64,000 nt of DNA from DASQFQ01 sp963805525 (GTDB lineage: Bacteria; Actinomycetota; Thermoleophilia; Solirubrobacterales; Solirubrobacteraceae), in assembly GCA_963805525.1 (NCBI GenBank), contig CAWDUT010000001.1, positions 1 to 64,000 of the forward strand, in the 5' to 3' direction. Positions within the stretch are counted from its first letter, which is position 1; each line of letters opens with the position of its first letter. The translations under genes were made by a program, and so were the position numbers. This document shows, one piece after another, positions 1 through 7,149 of this stretch. The notes below the pieces were generated by a model. That model saw only the letters and a program-made list of their open reading frames with translations, did no database searches and was not told the origin of the DNA.

Positions 1-687
1 GAAGCCTGCCTGCGGCGGGACGAGGCCCATGTTGGCCGGGTAGGGCTCGGCGAGGATCGCGGCGGGCTCGTGCTGCTCCACCGCCGCCGTGATCGCCTCG
101 GGGTCGTTCCACGGGACGACGATGGTCGCCGCGGCGGCCGCCTCCGGCACGCCCGGCGAGGCGGGGATTCCCTGGGTGGCGAGCCCCGAGCCCGCCTCGG
201 CCAGCAGGCCGTCGACGTGGCCGTGGTAGGCGCCGGCGAACTTGATCAGCGTCTCCCGCCCGGTGGCGGCGCGCGCGAGCCGGATCGCGCTCATCGACGC
301 CTCGGTGCCGGAGGAGGTCATGCGCAGCATCTCCACCGACGGAACCCGGCGCGCCACTTCCTCCGCGAGCTCCACCTCGCCCGCGGTCGGGGCGCCGAAC
401 GTCGTGCCCTTCTCCGCCGCCGCGGTCACCGCGGCGAGCACCGGCGGGAACGCGTGGCCGTGGATCAGCGGGCCCCACGAGCAGACGTAGTCGACGTAGG
501 TGTTGCCGTCGACGTCGGTCAGCTCCGCGCCCTCGGCGCGCTCGACGAAGACCGGATCGCGCCCGATCGAGCGCATCGCGCGCACGGGCGAGTTGACGCC
601 GCCGGGGAGCACGCGCAGCGCGCGGCGGTACAGCTCCGCCGACCTCGTATCGGTCAGCGAGGCGGTCAGGAGTTCTCTCGCTCCCAA
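1..687 (-). CDS. hemL: Glutamate-1-semialdehyde 2,1-aminomutase, N-terminal part (runs off the window)
   Basis: This PLP enzyme converts glutamate-1-semialdehyde to 5-aminolevulinate in the C5 tetrapyrrole pathway. The visible reading frame contains PGGVNSPVRAM near the N-terminus, the phosphate-binding stretch SSGTEASMSAIRLAR, and AYHGHVDGLL, all typical of HemL. About 220 residues are visible. The active-site lysine and the C-terminal half lie outside the window. The start is unresolved: there is no ATG in frame, TTG at 687 is the best candidate, and it overlaps the end of the upstream gene by about 22 nt. A CTG at 669 is possible but rare. It follows hemB and a siroheme-decarboxylase-like gene on the same strand, so the three form a heme operon. 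Confidence 0.88.
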   Translation of the reverse strand, partial: MGARELLTASLTDTRSAELYRRALRVLPGGVNSPVRAMRSIGRDPVFVERAEGAELTDVDGNTYVDYVCSWGPLIHGHAFPPVLAAVTAAAEKGTTFGAPTAGEVELAEEVARRVPSVEMLRMTSSGTEASMSAIRLARAATGRETLIKFAGAYHGHVDGLLAEAGSGLATQGIPASPGVPEAAAAATIVVPWNDPEAITAAVEQHEPAAILAEPYPANMGLVPPQAGF

Positions 688-1739
688 TCGCGGAACGCGC
701 CGGTGAAGTAGAGCATCCGGATCTTCTTGAACTCGGTGCTGGAGTACAGCGTCGCGCGGCCCGTGATGCCGGTCTGCTCGGCGATCGCGTCGAGCACCGC
801 GTCGCACTCCTCCTTGGAGCGGCCGTGGGCCATCGTGAAGACCGAGTACGGCCAGTCCGCGTAGGTCGGGCGCTGGTAGCAGTGCGAGATGCCCCGGAAG
901 GCGGCCATGCGCCGGCCGGTGTCGAGGATGTCGGCCTCCGGCACCTCCCACACGCCCATGCCGTTGGCGGAGAAGCCCGCGCGGCGGTGGAAGAGGATCG
1001 CGGCCACGCGGCGCAGGGCGTTGCGCTCGCGCAGCGACTCGAGCCGCTCGATCACGTCAGCCTGGCTCACGCCGAGCCGCTCGGCGGCGGGCGCGTAGGG
1101 CTCCTCGACCACCGGCATCGGGCCCTGGGTGGCCTTGATGACCGCGATGTCCTCGTCGGAGAGCTCGATCGGGTCGAGCTCGCGCGGCTCGACCGCCTCG
1201 CCGGACGTGGCCAGCGCCTCGGTGCCCTTCTCCATCTCGAGGTCCATGCGGATCTTGAACAGCTTCAGCGTCGGCAGCTGGCGGATCGACTCGGCGCCGG
1301 TCTTCTCCGCGATCACGTCGAGCGTGCCCTGGAGCCCGAGCTCCGAGCCCGGCTCGGTGGCGAGCGTGAACCACAGGTTGAAGTCGTGGTTGCGCAGGTA
1401 GTTGTGCGTGACGCCCGGGTGCGTGTTGATGAACTTGGCGGCGCGGTGCGGGTACTCGGGGTCGACCTTGGCGGCCACCAGCATCGAGCTGTAGCCGAGC
1501 GCGCGCGTGTCGAAGATCGGAGTGATCTCGCGGATGATGCGGCCGTCGAGCAGGCGCTGAACGCGCTGCATCACGTCGGCCTCGTCGATCTCGGCGAGCT
1601 TCGCCACGTGCGCGAACGGGCGCGGCACGAGGTCGAACGAGCCCTGCATGAGGTTGAGGAGCTTGCGGTCGGTGTCGTCGAGCGGGATGGCTGAGCCGTC
1701 CTTGCGCGACCGCACCTTGGGCTGGGCTACTGAAGCCAT
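666..1739 (-). CDS. Fused AhbA-AhbB-like siroheme decarboxylase (double Lrp/AsnC-fold protein)
   Basis: The protein has 357 residues and two tandem Lrp/AsnC-like units (about 18-165 and 185-355), each with a winged helix and a ligand-binding domain. Unit 1 carries GVTHNYLRNHDFNLWFTL. Unit 2 carries ISHCYQRPTYADWPYSVFTM and ends with YSSTEFKKIRMLYF. These are signatures of the AhbA/AhbB (NirD/NirL) siroheme decarboxylases rather than of DNA-binding AsnC regulators, although automatic annotation usually calls them AsnC. Known relatives remove two acetate carboxyls from siroheme to give 12,18-didecarboxysiroheme. The start ATG at 1739 lies inside the end of hemB (13-nt overlap), so translation is probably coupled. 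Position between hemB and hemL supports a tetrapyrrole role. Substrate and product here are inferred. Confidence 0.78.
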   Translation of the reverse strand: MASVAQPKVRSRKDGSAIPLDDTDRKLLNLMQGSFDLVPRPFAHVAKLAEIDEADVMQRVQRLLDGRIIREITPIFDTRALGYSSMLVAAKVDPEYPHRAAKFINTHPGVTHNYLRNHDFNLWFTLATEPGSELGLQGTLDVIAEKTGAESIRQLPTLKLFKIRMDLEMEKGTEALATSGEAVEPRELDPIELSDEDIAVIKATQGPMPVVEEPYAPAAERLGVSQADVIERLESLRERNALRRVAAILFHRRAGFSANGMGVWEVPEADILDTGRRMAAFRGISHCYQRPTYADWPYSVFTMAHGRSKEECDAVLDAIAEQTGITGRATLYSSTEFKKIRMLYFTGAFRDWERENS

Positions 1740-2701
1740 CTGGCGACGTCCTTGGCGTGGTAGGTGATGACGATGTCGGCGCCCGCGCGGCGGATACCGG
1801 TCAGCGCCTCGAGCACCGCGGCCCGCTCGTCCAGGAGGCCCGCCGCGGCGGCGGCCTTGATCATCGCGTACTCGCCGCTGACGTTGTAGGCGGCGACGGG
1901 AAGGCGGGTGCGCTCCTTGACGCGGCGGATCACGTCGAGATAGGGGAGCGCTGGCTTGACCATGACCACGTCGGCGCCCTCGGCGGCGTCGAGCTCGGCC
2001 TCGCGCTCGGCCTCGAGCGCGTTGGCGGGATCCATCTGGTAGCCGCGGCGGTCGCCGCGCTGGGGCGCGGAGTCGGCCGCCTCGCGGAACGGGCCGTAGA
2101 AGGCGGAGGCGAACTTCGCGCTGTAGGCGATGATCGGCGTCTCGGAGAGCTCGTGCTCGTCGAGCGCGGTGCGCAGCGCACCGACCCGCCCGTCCATCAT
2201 GTCGCTGGGCGCGACGGCGTCGGCGCCGGCCGCGGCCTGGGAGACCGCGGTGCGGGCGAGCAGCTCGAGCGTGGCGTCGTTGTCGACCACGCCGTCGGCG
2301 CGTAGGACGCCGCAGTGGCCGTGGCTCGTGTACTCGCACAGGCAGAGATCGGTGATGACCAGCAGGTCGGGGTGCTCGGCCTTGATCGCGCGCGTGGCGA
2401 GCTGGATGACGCCCTCGTCGTCCCACGCGCCGGAGCCCTCCTCGTCCTTGGCGGCGGGCAGCCCGAACAGCAGGACCGCCGGGATGCCGAGCGCGGCGGC
2501 CTCGCCGGCCTCCTGAACCGCGTGGCGGATCGAGAGGTGGTCGATCCCGGGCATGGTCGGGATCGGCGTGCGGCTGTCCGACCCGTGCACGACGAACATC
2601 GGGTAGACGAGGTGCCGCGCGGCCAGCTCCGTCTCCCGCACCAGGTCGCGGATGCCGGCGGTGGCGCGGAGGCGGCGCAGGCGGGTGGCGGGGAAGGCCA
2701 T
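1727..2701 (-). CDS. hemB: Delta-aminolevulinic acid dehydratase (porphobilinogen synthase)
   Basis: HemB condenses two 5-aminolevulinates to porphobilinogen. The 324-residue protein has the usual family length. It shows the zinc-type cysteine cluster DLCLCEYTSHGHCG, the Schiff-base lysine region IIAYSAKFASAFYGPFR, and the second lysine in VMVKPALPYLD. The C-terminus shows PVAAYNVSGEYAMIKAAA. The start is ATG at 2701. It heads the minus-strand heme operon, overlapping the downstream decarboxylase-like gene by 13 nt. The spacer upstream, to the convergently unrelated permease stop at 2721, is 19 bp. Confidence 0.97.
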   Translation of the reverse strand: MAFPATRLRRLRATAGIRDLVRETELAARHLVYPMFVVHGSDSRTPIPTMPGIDHLSIRHAVQEAGEAAALGIPAVLLFGLPAAKDEEGSGAWDDEGVIQLATRAIKAEHPDLLVITDLCLCEYTSHGHCGVLRADGVVDNDATLELLARTAVSQAAAGADAVAPSDMMDGRVGALRTALDEHELSETPIIAYSAKFASAFYGPFREAADSAPQRGDRRGYQMDPANALEAEREAELDAAEGADVVMVKPALPYLDVIRRVKERTRLPVAAYNVSGEYAMIKAAAAAGLLDERAAVLEALTGIRRAGADIVITYHAKDVARWLQ

Positions 2702-2720
2702 GCCGCGAGGATAGAGGCGG

Positions 2721-4073
2721 TCAGGCGAAGCGGCGAAGCGAGAGGCGTGCGATCACGCCGAAGGCGAGCGTCAGCGCGACGAGGTGGAGCAGGGGGGCGA
2801 GGAGGGAGCCGCCGCTGATCGCGGCGTCGAGCGCGTCGAGGCAGGCTCGGAACGGGAAGACGCCCGACACGACCTTGATCACGTCGTAGAGGCCCTCGCT
2901 GACCGCGCCGCTGGGGATCAGCGCCAGCGCCGCCACCGGCAGCGAGACCACGAACGCCGCCAGCGAGGCGGAGCGGACCTCGCGCGTGAGACCGCCGATC
3001 GCCACGCCCATCGCGCCGAACGCGGCGGAGCCGAACGCCAGCACGACGATCCACAGCGGGGCGCGGCCGAAGTCGAGCCCGATCAGCGCGGCGAGGATCC
3101 CGAGCATCACCGCGGTCAGCACGAACGCCGCCAGCGCGGCGAGCCCGACCTTCTCGACGACGAGGCCGGTGCGGCCGATCAGCCCGCGCACGAGCCGCCC
3201 GAACGCGTTCTCCTCCCGCTCCAGCGCCAGCATGCCCGCCGCCAGCAGCAGCGCCACGAACATCATCGAGCCGACCACCGCTGCCTCCGCCGCGAACGCG
3301 CTCAGCGACGAGTTGGAGCCGGAGACCACGATCTGCTTGACCTGGACCGGCTTGCTGATCGAGGCGAGGATCGGCTTCGAGAGGTCGAGGTTGTCGGCGG
3401 CGAGGCCCGCGAAGCGCGAGACCTGCTCGAGCGCCACGCGCTCGGGCGCGTCCTTCGGCAGGCCGGCGATCGCGGCCTCGATGATCGAGCGCGCGTTGCG
3501 CAGGCCGAGGATGTCGACGCTGCCGACGATCGGCAGCGCGACCTTGCCGCCGGCCACGATCACGTTGAGGTACTTCGCCGACTCCTTGAGCACCTCGGCC
3601 GAGATCGCGGCGTTGGCCTCGGCGAGCGTCGAGGAGATCGTGTCCTTGACGAACTGCGTCTTCAGCGGGTTCTCGGCGCTGTAGTAGACCTCGACCGTCG
3701 GGCGCCCGCTCCCGCTGAGCCCGAGCGTGCCCTGCAGCTTCTGGGTCACGTCCGCCGGGATCACGAGCGCCGCGAGCGCCTCGCCCGACTTGACCTTGTC
3801 GATCGCCTCCTGGCGCGTCTTGACGCGGATCGGGTCGACCTTGGCGAACAGCTTGTCCGCGTACTGGGTGGCGTCGACCTTACGGCCGCCGAGCGCGACC
3901 TCGGACTGCTCCTTCGGCACGAGGTTCGCGAACGCGACCCGCGGCTTGCCCGGCCCCGAGGAGAGCGCGGCGCCGGCCACCAGCGAGACGACCACCGAGT
4001 AGCCGATCAGCACCGAGACCAGCAGCGGCGAGCGTTTGAGGATCTGCAGGTCCTTGAGCAGCAGCCAGCGCAT
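2721..4073 (-). CDS. ABC-2 type export permease
   Basis: This 450-residue integral membrane protein starts with MRWLLLKDLQILKRSP. One N-terminal membrane segment (about 15-38) is followed by a large extracytoplasmic region (about 40-265) and a cluster of five or six membrane segments (about 270-450). That is the ABC-2 export permease layout (NatB/YhgE-like large loop). It is the partner of the ATPase encoded just upstream at 4237-4935. The two genes are separated by 163 bp holding two stem-loops, an unusual gap for such a pair. The substrate cannot be read from sequence. Confidence 0.85.
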   Translation of the reverse strand: MRWLLLKDLQILKRSPLLVSVLIGYSVVVSLVAGAALSSGPGKPRVAFANLVPKEQSEVALGGRKVDATQYADKLFAKVDPIRVKTRQEAIDKVKSGEALAALVIPADVTQKLQGTLGLSGSGRPTVEVYYSAENPLKTQFVKDTISSTLAEANAAISAEVLKESAKYLNVIVAGGKVALPIVGSVDILGLRNARSIIEAAIAGLPKDAPERVALEQVSRFAGLAADNLDLSKPILASISKPVQVKQIVVSGSNSSLSAFAAEAAVVGSMMFVALLLAAGMLALEREENAFGRLVRGLIGRTGLVVEKVGLAALAAFVLTAVMLGILAALIGLDFGRAPLWIVVLAFGSAAFGAMGVAIGGLTREVRSASLAAFVVSLPVAALALIPSGAVSEGLYDVIKVVSGVFPFRACLDALDAAISGGSLLAPLLHLVALTLAFGVIARLSLRRFA

Positions 4074-4236
4074 CAGTGGTTCCTCCGATGGGTCCGCGCG
4101 TGCTCGGGCGGGATGCAGGCGGATGCCTGGCCAGGACGCAGGGAGGGTGCCAGGGCGGAGCCCTTGCCCCGACCGAGGGCACAGCCAGGCGCCGGCTGCG
4201 CCCGTCCGGGTGCGTGGGGATGCGTCGGAGGGGCCA
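4074..4236 (-). promoter_or_regulatory. 163-bp spacer with two tandem stem-loops inside an ABC exporter operon
   Basis: There is no credible gene here. On the minus strand, a 10-bp stem with one G-U pair lies at 4177-4203 (arms 4177-4186 and 4194-4203). A second hairpin, AGGGC-TCC-GCCCT in mRNA orientation, lies at 4152-4164. Neither is followed by a T-run, so they look more like mRNA processing, stability or attenuation elements than a terminator. A short reading frame through the spacer has no family resemblance. Confidence 0.4.
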
Positions 4237-4935
4237 CTAATGGCCGCACTCGCGGAGGAAGAGGACGAACGCGTGCTCGAAGTCCGGCGCCGCGGCGGCG
4301 CCGCCGACGGTCTCCTCGAGCTCGCCCGGGCTGCCCGAGAACAGCAGCTCGCCGTCCGCGAGCACGAGCACGCGGTCCGCGTAGTGCTCCGCCTCCGCGA
4401 CGTTGTGGGTGGCGTAGACCACCGTCGTGCCCGCCTCGGCCAGGCCGGTCACGAACCGCCAGAGGATCTCGCGTTGGCGGGGGTCGAGCGAGGAGGTCGG
4501 CTCGTCGAGCAGCAGGACCGACGGCTCCGCGAGCAGGCCGATCGCGATGTTGACCCGCTGGCGGTTGCCGCCGGAGAGCTTGCCGACCTCGTCGCCGGCG
4601 CGGTCGCGCAGCCCGGTCTGCTCGAGCATCTGATCGACTGCGGCGGGGACGTCGGGGCGCTTCTCCAACCGCGCGAACAGCTGCAGGTTCTCGGCCACCG
4701 AGAGCTTCGAGTAGAGCGCCGGCTGCTGCGGCACCCAACCCACGGTGCCGCCCTCGACGACGACCGCGCCGCCGCTCGGCTTCAGCGAGCCGGCGAGGAT
4801 CTGCAGCAGCGTCGTCTTGCCGGCGCCGTTCGGGCCGATGATCGCGATCCGCTCGCCGCGCTCGGCCGTGAACGACACGCCCTGCAGGGCCCGCCGCTCT
4901 CCGTAGGCCTTCGAGACGCCCTGGGCGCTGATCAC
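4237..4935 (-). CDS. ABC transporter ATP-binding protein
   Basis: The 232-residue ATPase contains Walker A GPNGAGKT, a Q-loop around GWVPQQPALYS, signature LSGGNRQRV, Walker B VLLLDEPTSSLD and switch histidine in VVYATHNVAEAEHY. It powers the ABC-2 permease encoded next. I place the start at GTG 4935: the GTG overlaps the TGA of the upstream AI-2E family gene (GTGA), and the ABC fold begins immediately after it. A longer frame extending to 5100 is an out-of-frame read-through of the neighbour and is not credible. Substrate is unknown; efflux or polymer export is the usual role of NatA-like ATPases. Confidence 0.92.
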   Translation of the reverse strand: MISAQGVSKAYGERRALQGVSFTAERGERIAIIGPNGAGKTTLLQILAGSLKPSGGAVVVEGGTVGWVPQQPALYSKLSVAENLQLFARLEKRPDVPAAVDQMLEQTGLRDRAGDEVGKLSGGNRQRVNIAIGLLAEPSVLLLDEPTSSLDPRQREILWRFVTGLAEAGTTVVYATHNVAEAEHYADRVLVLADGELLFSGSPGELEETVGGAAAAPDFEHAFVLFLRECGH

Positions 4936-6275
4936 GACGGCCCGGCGGACGCCGCGATCGCGGCCTCGTCGGGGTTGCCCAGCTCGGTCCCGCACGACGG
5001 GCAGCGGGCGACGCCCGGCGCCACGCCGGCCCCGCACTCCGGGCACGCGGCGGCCTCGGTCCCGACCCCGGCGAGCGCGACGGCGGGAGAGCGCGGCCAC
5101 GGCTCGAGCGTCAGGTGGCGGCGCAGGTAGACCACCGTCTCACGCAGGATCGCGGCCAGCGGCAGCGCGATGAACGCGCCGATGAAGCCGTAGATCTGCC
5201 CGCCGAGCAACAGCGCGAAGATCACCAGCAGCGGGTTGATGCGCAGCGCGTGGCCGAACACGTTGGGCGCGACGATGTGGCCCTCGATCTGCTGCAGCGC
5301 GGTGAACATGATCGACAGCCACAGGGCGTCGAGCGGCTCGCCGCTGAACAGCGCGATCACCACGGGCGGGAACGCGCCGACCGCCGGCCCGACGTACGGG
5401 ATCAGCTCGGCGAAGCCGTAGAAGGCGCCGAACGCGAACGCGTACGTCTTGCCGTCGGGGAAGATCCCGAGCGCGCCCAGGACGTACAGGCACACGCCCG
5501 CGCTCGTGCCCATGATCACCGAGAACAGCAACTGGCCGCGGACGTAGCCGAACACCGCGCCCTGGATGCGGCTGGGGAAGTCGTCCTCCGCCGAGCCGTC
5601 GCCCGGCGGGACGACCGAGCGCACCGCGGCGCCGATCCGCTCCCCGTAGAGCAGCATGTAGATCGACAGGACGAAGATCAGGATCAGCGCGATCGAGGTC
5701 TCGGCCAGCCGCAGCAGCGCGTCGCGCGTGAAGGCGACGAGCTCGCCCGACCCCTCCGCGATGCGGTCGCCCAGCGAGTCGACGGCGGTCTTGCCGGGCT
5801 TGGAGACCTGGAGGTCGATCCCGTTGTCGTCGAGCCAGCCCTGCAGGTTGGCGAGGTTGTCGTTGGCGCTGTCGACGATCGACGGCACCTCGTCGCGAAA
5901 GGCCGACACCTGGTTGGCCACCGGGTTGGCGAGCAGCACGCCGATGCCCGTGACGGCGAGCAGCAGCACGAGGTAGACGGTCGCCACCGCCGCCCCGCGC
6001 GGGAAGCGCGCGCGCCGCAGCAGCGTCACGAACGGGTTGAGCAGCAGCGCGATCAGGCCGGCGACGATGAACAGCAGCAGCACCGGCCCGGCGGCGCGGG
6101 CGACCGCCCACAGGCCGAGCAGCGCGAGCGGGAGCACGACGAGCTGGATCCAGCGCGGCACCACCACCGGCGCGACCTTGGCCGGCGGCTCCGCCACCGG
6201 CGGCGCGATCGGCAGCGGCGCTTCCTCGACCGCCTCCGGAACCGTCTCCTCGGTGTCGACTTCAGGCCCGGACAT
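4932..6275 (-). CDS. AI-2E family (PerM-like) transporter with C-terminal zinc ribbon
   Basis: The 447-residue protein begins at ATG 6275. An acidic N-terminal tail of about 45 residues is followed by paired membrane helices (about 55-110), a soluble insert (about 125-185), and further helices up to about 390. FGFAELIPYVGPAVGAFPP-like and NPLLVIFALLLGG-type segments are typical of the AI-2E transporter family. Members include TqsA and sodium/proton antiporters, so the substrate is not assignable. The last 55 residues contain CPECGAGVAPG and CPSCGTEL, two CxxC knuckles forming a rubredoxin-like zinc ribbon not usual in the family. A CATACT hexamer lies 7 nt before the ATG, consistent with a near-leaderless transcript. 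Confidence 0.85.
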   Translation of the reverse strand: MSGPEVDTEETVPEAVEEAPLPIAPPVAEPPAKVAPVVVPRWIQLVVLPLALLGLWAVARAAGPVLLLFIVAGLIALLLNPFVTLLRRARFPRGAAVATVYLVLLLAVTGIGVLLANPVANQVSAFRDEVPSIVDSANDNLANLQGWLDDNGIDLQVSKPGKTAVDSLGDRIAEGSGELVAFTRDALLRLAETSIALILIFVLSIYMLLYGERIGAAVRSVVPPGDGSAEDDFPSRIQGAVFGYVRGQLLFSVIMGTSAGVCLYVLGALGIFPDGKTYAFAFGAFYGFAELIPYVGPAVGAFPPVVIALFSGEPLDALWLSIMFTALQQIEGHIVAPNVFGHALRINPLLVIFALLLGGQIYGFIGAFIALPLAAILRETVVYLRRHLTLEPWPRSPAVALAGVGTEAAACPECGAGVAPGVARCPSCGTELGNPDEAAIAASAGPS

Positions 6276-6324
6276 CGCACTCCAGTATGAGACCCGGGGT
6301 GGCCGGACGGGTACCGTGCAGCGC

Positions 6325-7149
6325 GTGGCGGCCATCCTCTTCGTCGGCGACATCGTCGCCTCCGCCGGCCGCCGTGCGCTCCGCGAGCTGCTGCCGGGGC
6401 TGCGCGAGGAGCACGCGCTCGACTTCGTCGTCGTCAACGGCGAGAACGCGTCGGGCGGCATCGGGATCACGCCAAAGCACGCCGACGAGCTGTTCGCCGC
6501 CGGCGTCGACGTGATCACGCTCGGCAACCACACCTACCGCCACCGCGAGGTCTGGCCGTACCTGGACGAGCAGCGCTTCATCCTGCGGCCGGCGAACTTC
6601 CTCCCCTCGCAGCCGGGGCGCGGGACGTGCGTCTTCGAGCGCGACGACGGCGCCACGCTCGGCGTCGTGAACCTCTCCGGCAACCTGTTCATGCAGGCGG
6701 CCTCGCCCGCGTTCACCACCGTGGAGACCGCGTTGCAGGAGGTGGCGGGCGCCGACCACGTGCTCGTCGACATGCACGCCGAGGCGACGAGCGAGAAGGT
6801 CGCGATGGGCTGGTTCCTCGACGGGCGCGTGACCGCGGTGGTGGGCACGCACACGCACGTCCCCACCGCCGACGCGCGCGTGCTCCCGGGCGGGACGGCC
6901 TACGTGAGCGACGTGGGGATGACCGGCGCGCGCGGCGGCGTGATCGGGGTCAAGCGCGAGCAGTCGATCGCGGTCTTCCGCACCCACATGCCGATGCGCT
7001 ACGACGCCTCGGACGAGGATCCGTGGCTGATGGCCGTGCTCATCCGCACCGCCGACGGCTCCCGGCCCTCCCGCGCCGCCTCGATCGAGACGATCCTGCT
7101 GCCCGCGAACAGCGCCACGAACGCCAGCGGCAGGAACCAGACGAGGTAG
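6325..7149 (+). CDS. YmdB-like metallophosphoesterase (TIGR00282 family)
   Basis: The protein has 274 residues and the calcineurin-like metallophosphoesterase motifs GDIVASAGRRAL, NGENASGGIGI, LGNHTYRHREV, DMHAEATSEK and VVGTHTHVPTAD. The family includes Bacillus YmdB, a 2',3'-cyclic-nucleotide phosphodiesterase that affects motility and biofilm decisions. The start is GTG 6325 (VAAILFVGD); GTG 6316 is also in frame. The conserved domain ends near SIETILLP (about 7095). The final residues extend into the convergent gene, giving a 151-nt tail-to-tail overlap. It is divergent from the AI-2E family gene with a 49-bp shared promoter region. Confidence 0.9.
   Translation: MAAILFVGDIVASAGRRALRELLPGLREEHALDFVVVNGENASGGIGITPKHADELFAAGVDVITLGNHTYRHREVWPYLDEQRFILRPANFLPSQPGRGTCVFERDDGATLGVVNLSGNLFMQAASPAFTTVETALQEVAGADHVLVDMHAEATSEKVAMGWFLDGRVTAVVGTHTHVPTADARVLPGGTAYVSDVGMTGARGGVIGVKREQSIAVFRTHMPMRYDASDEDPWLMAVLIRTADGSRPSRAASIETILLPANSATNASGRNQTR

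Noticed and set aside
666..1739. Lrp/AsnC transcriptional regulator
   Set aside because: Two tandem units with HNYLR, SHCYQRP and YSSTEFKKIR motifs and heme-operon context fit siroheme decarboxylases better than amino-acid responsive regulators.
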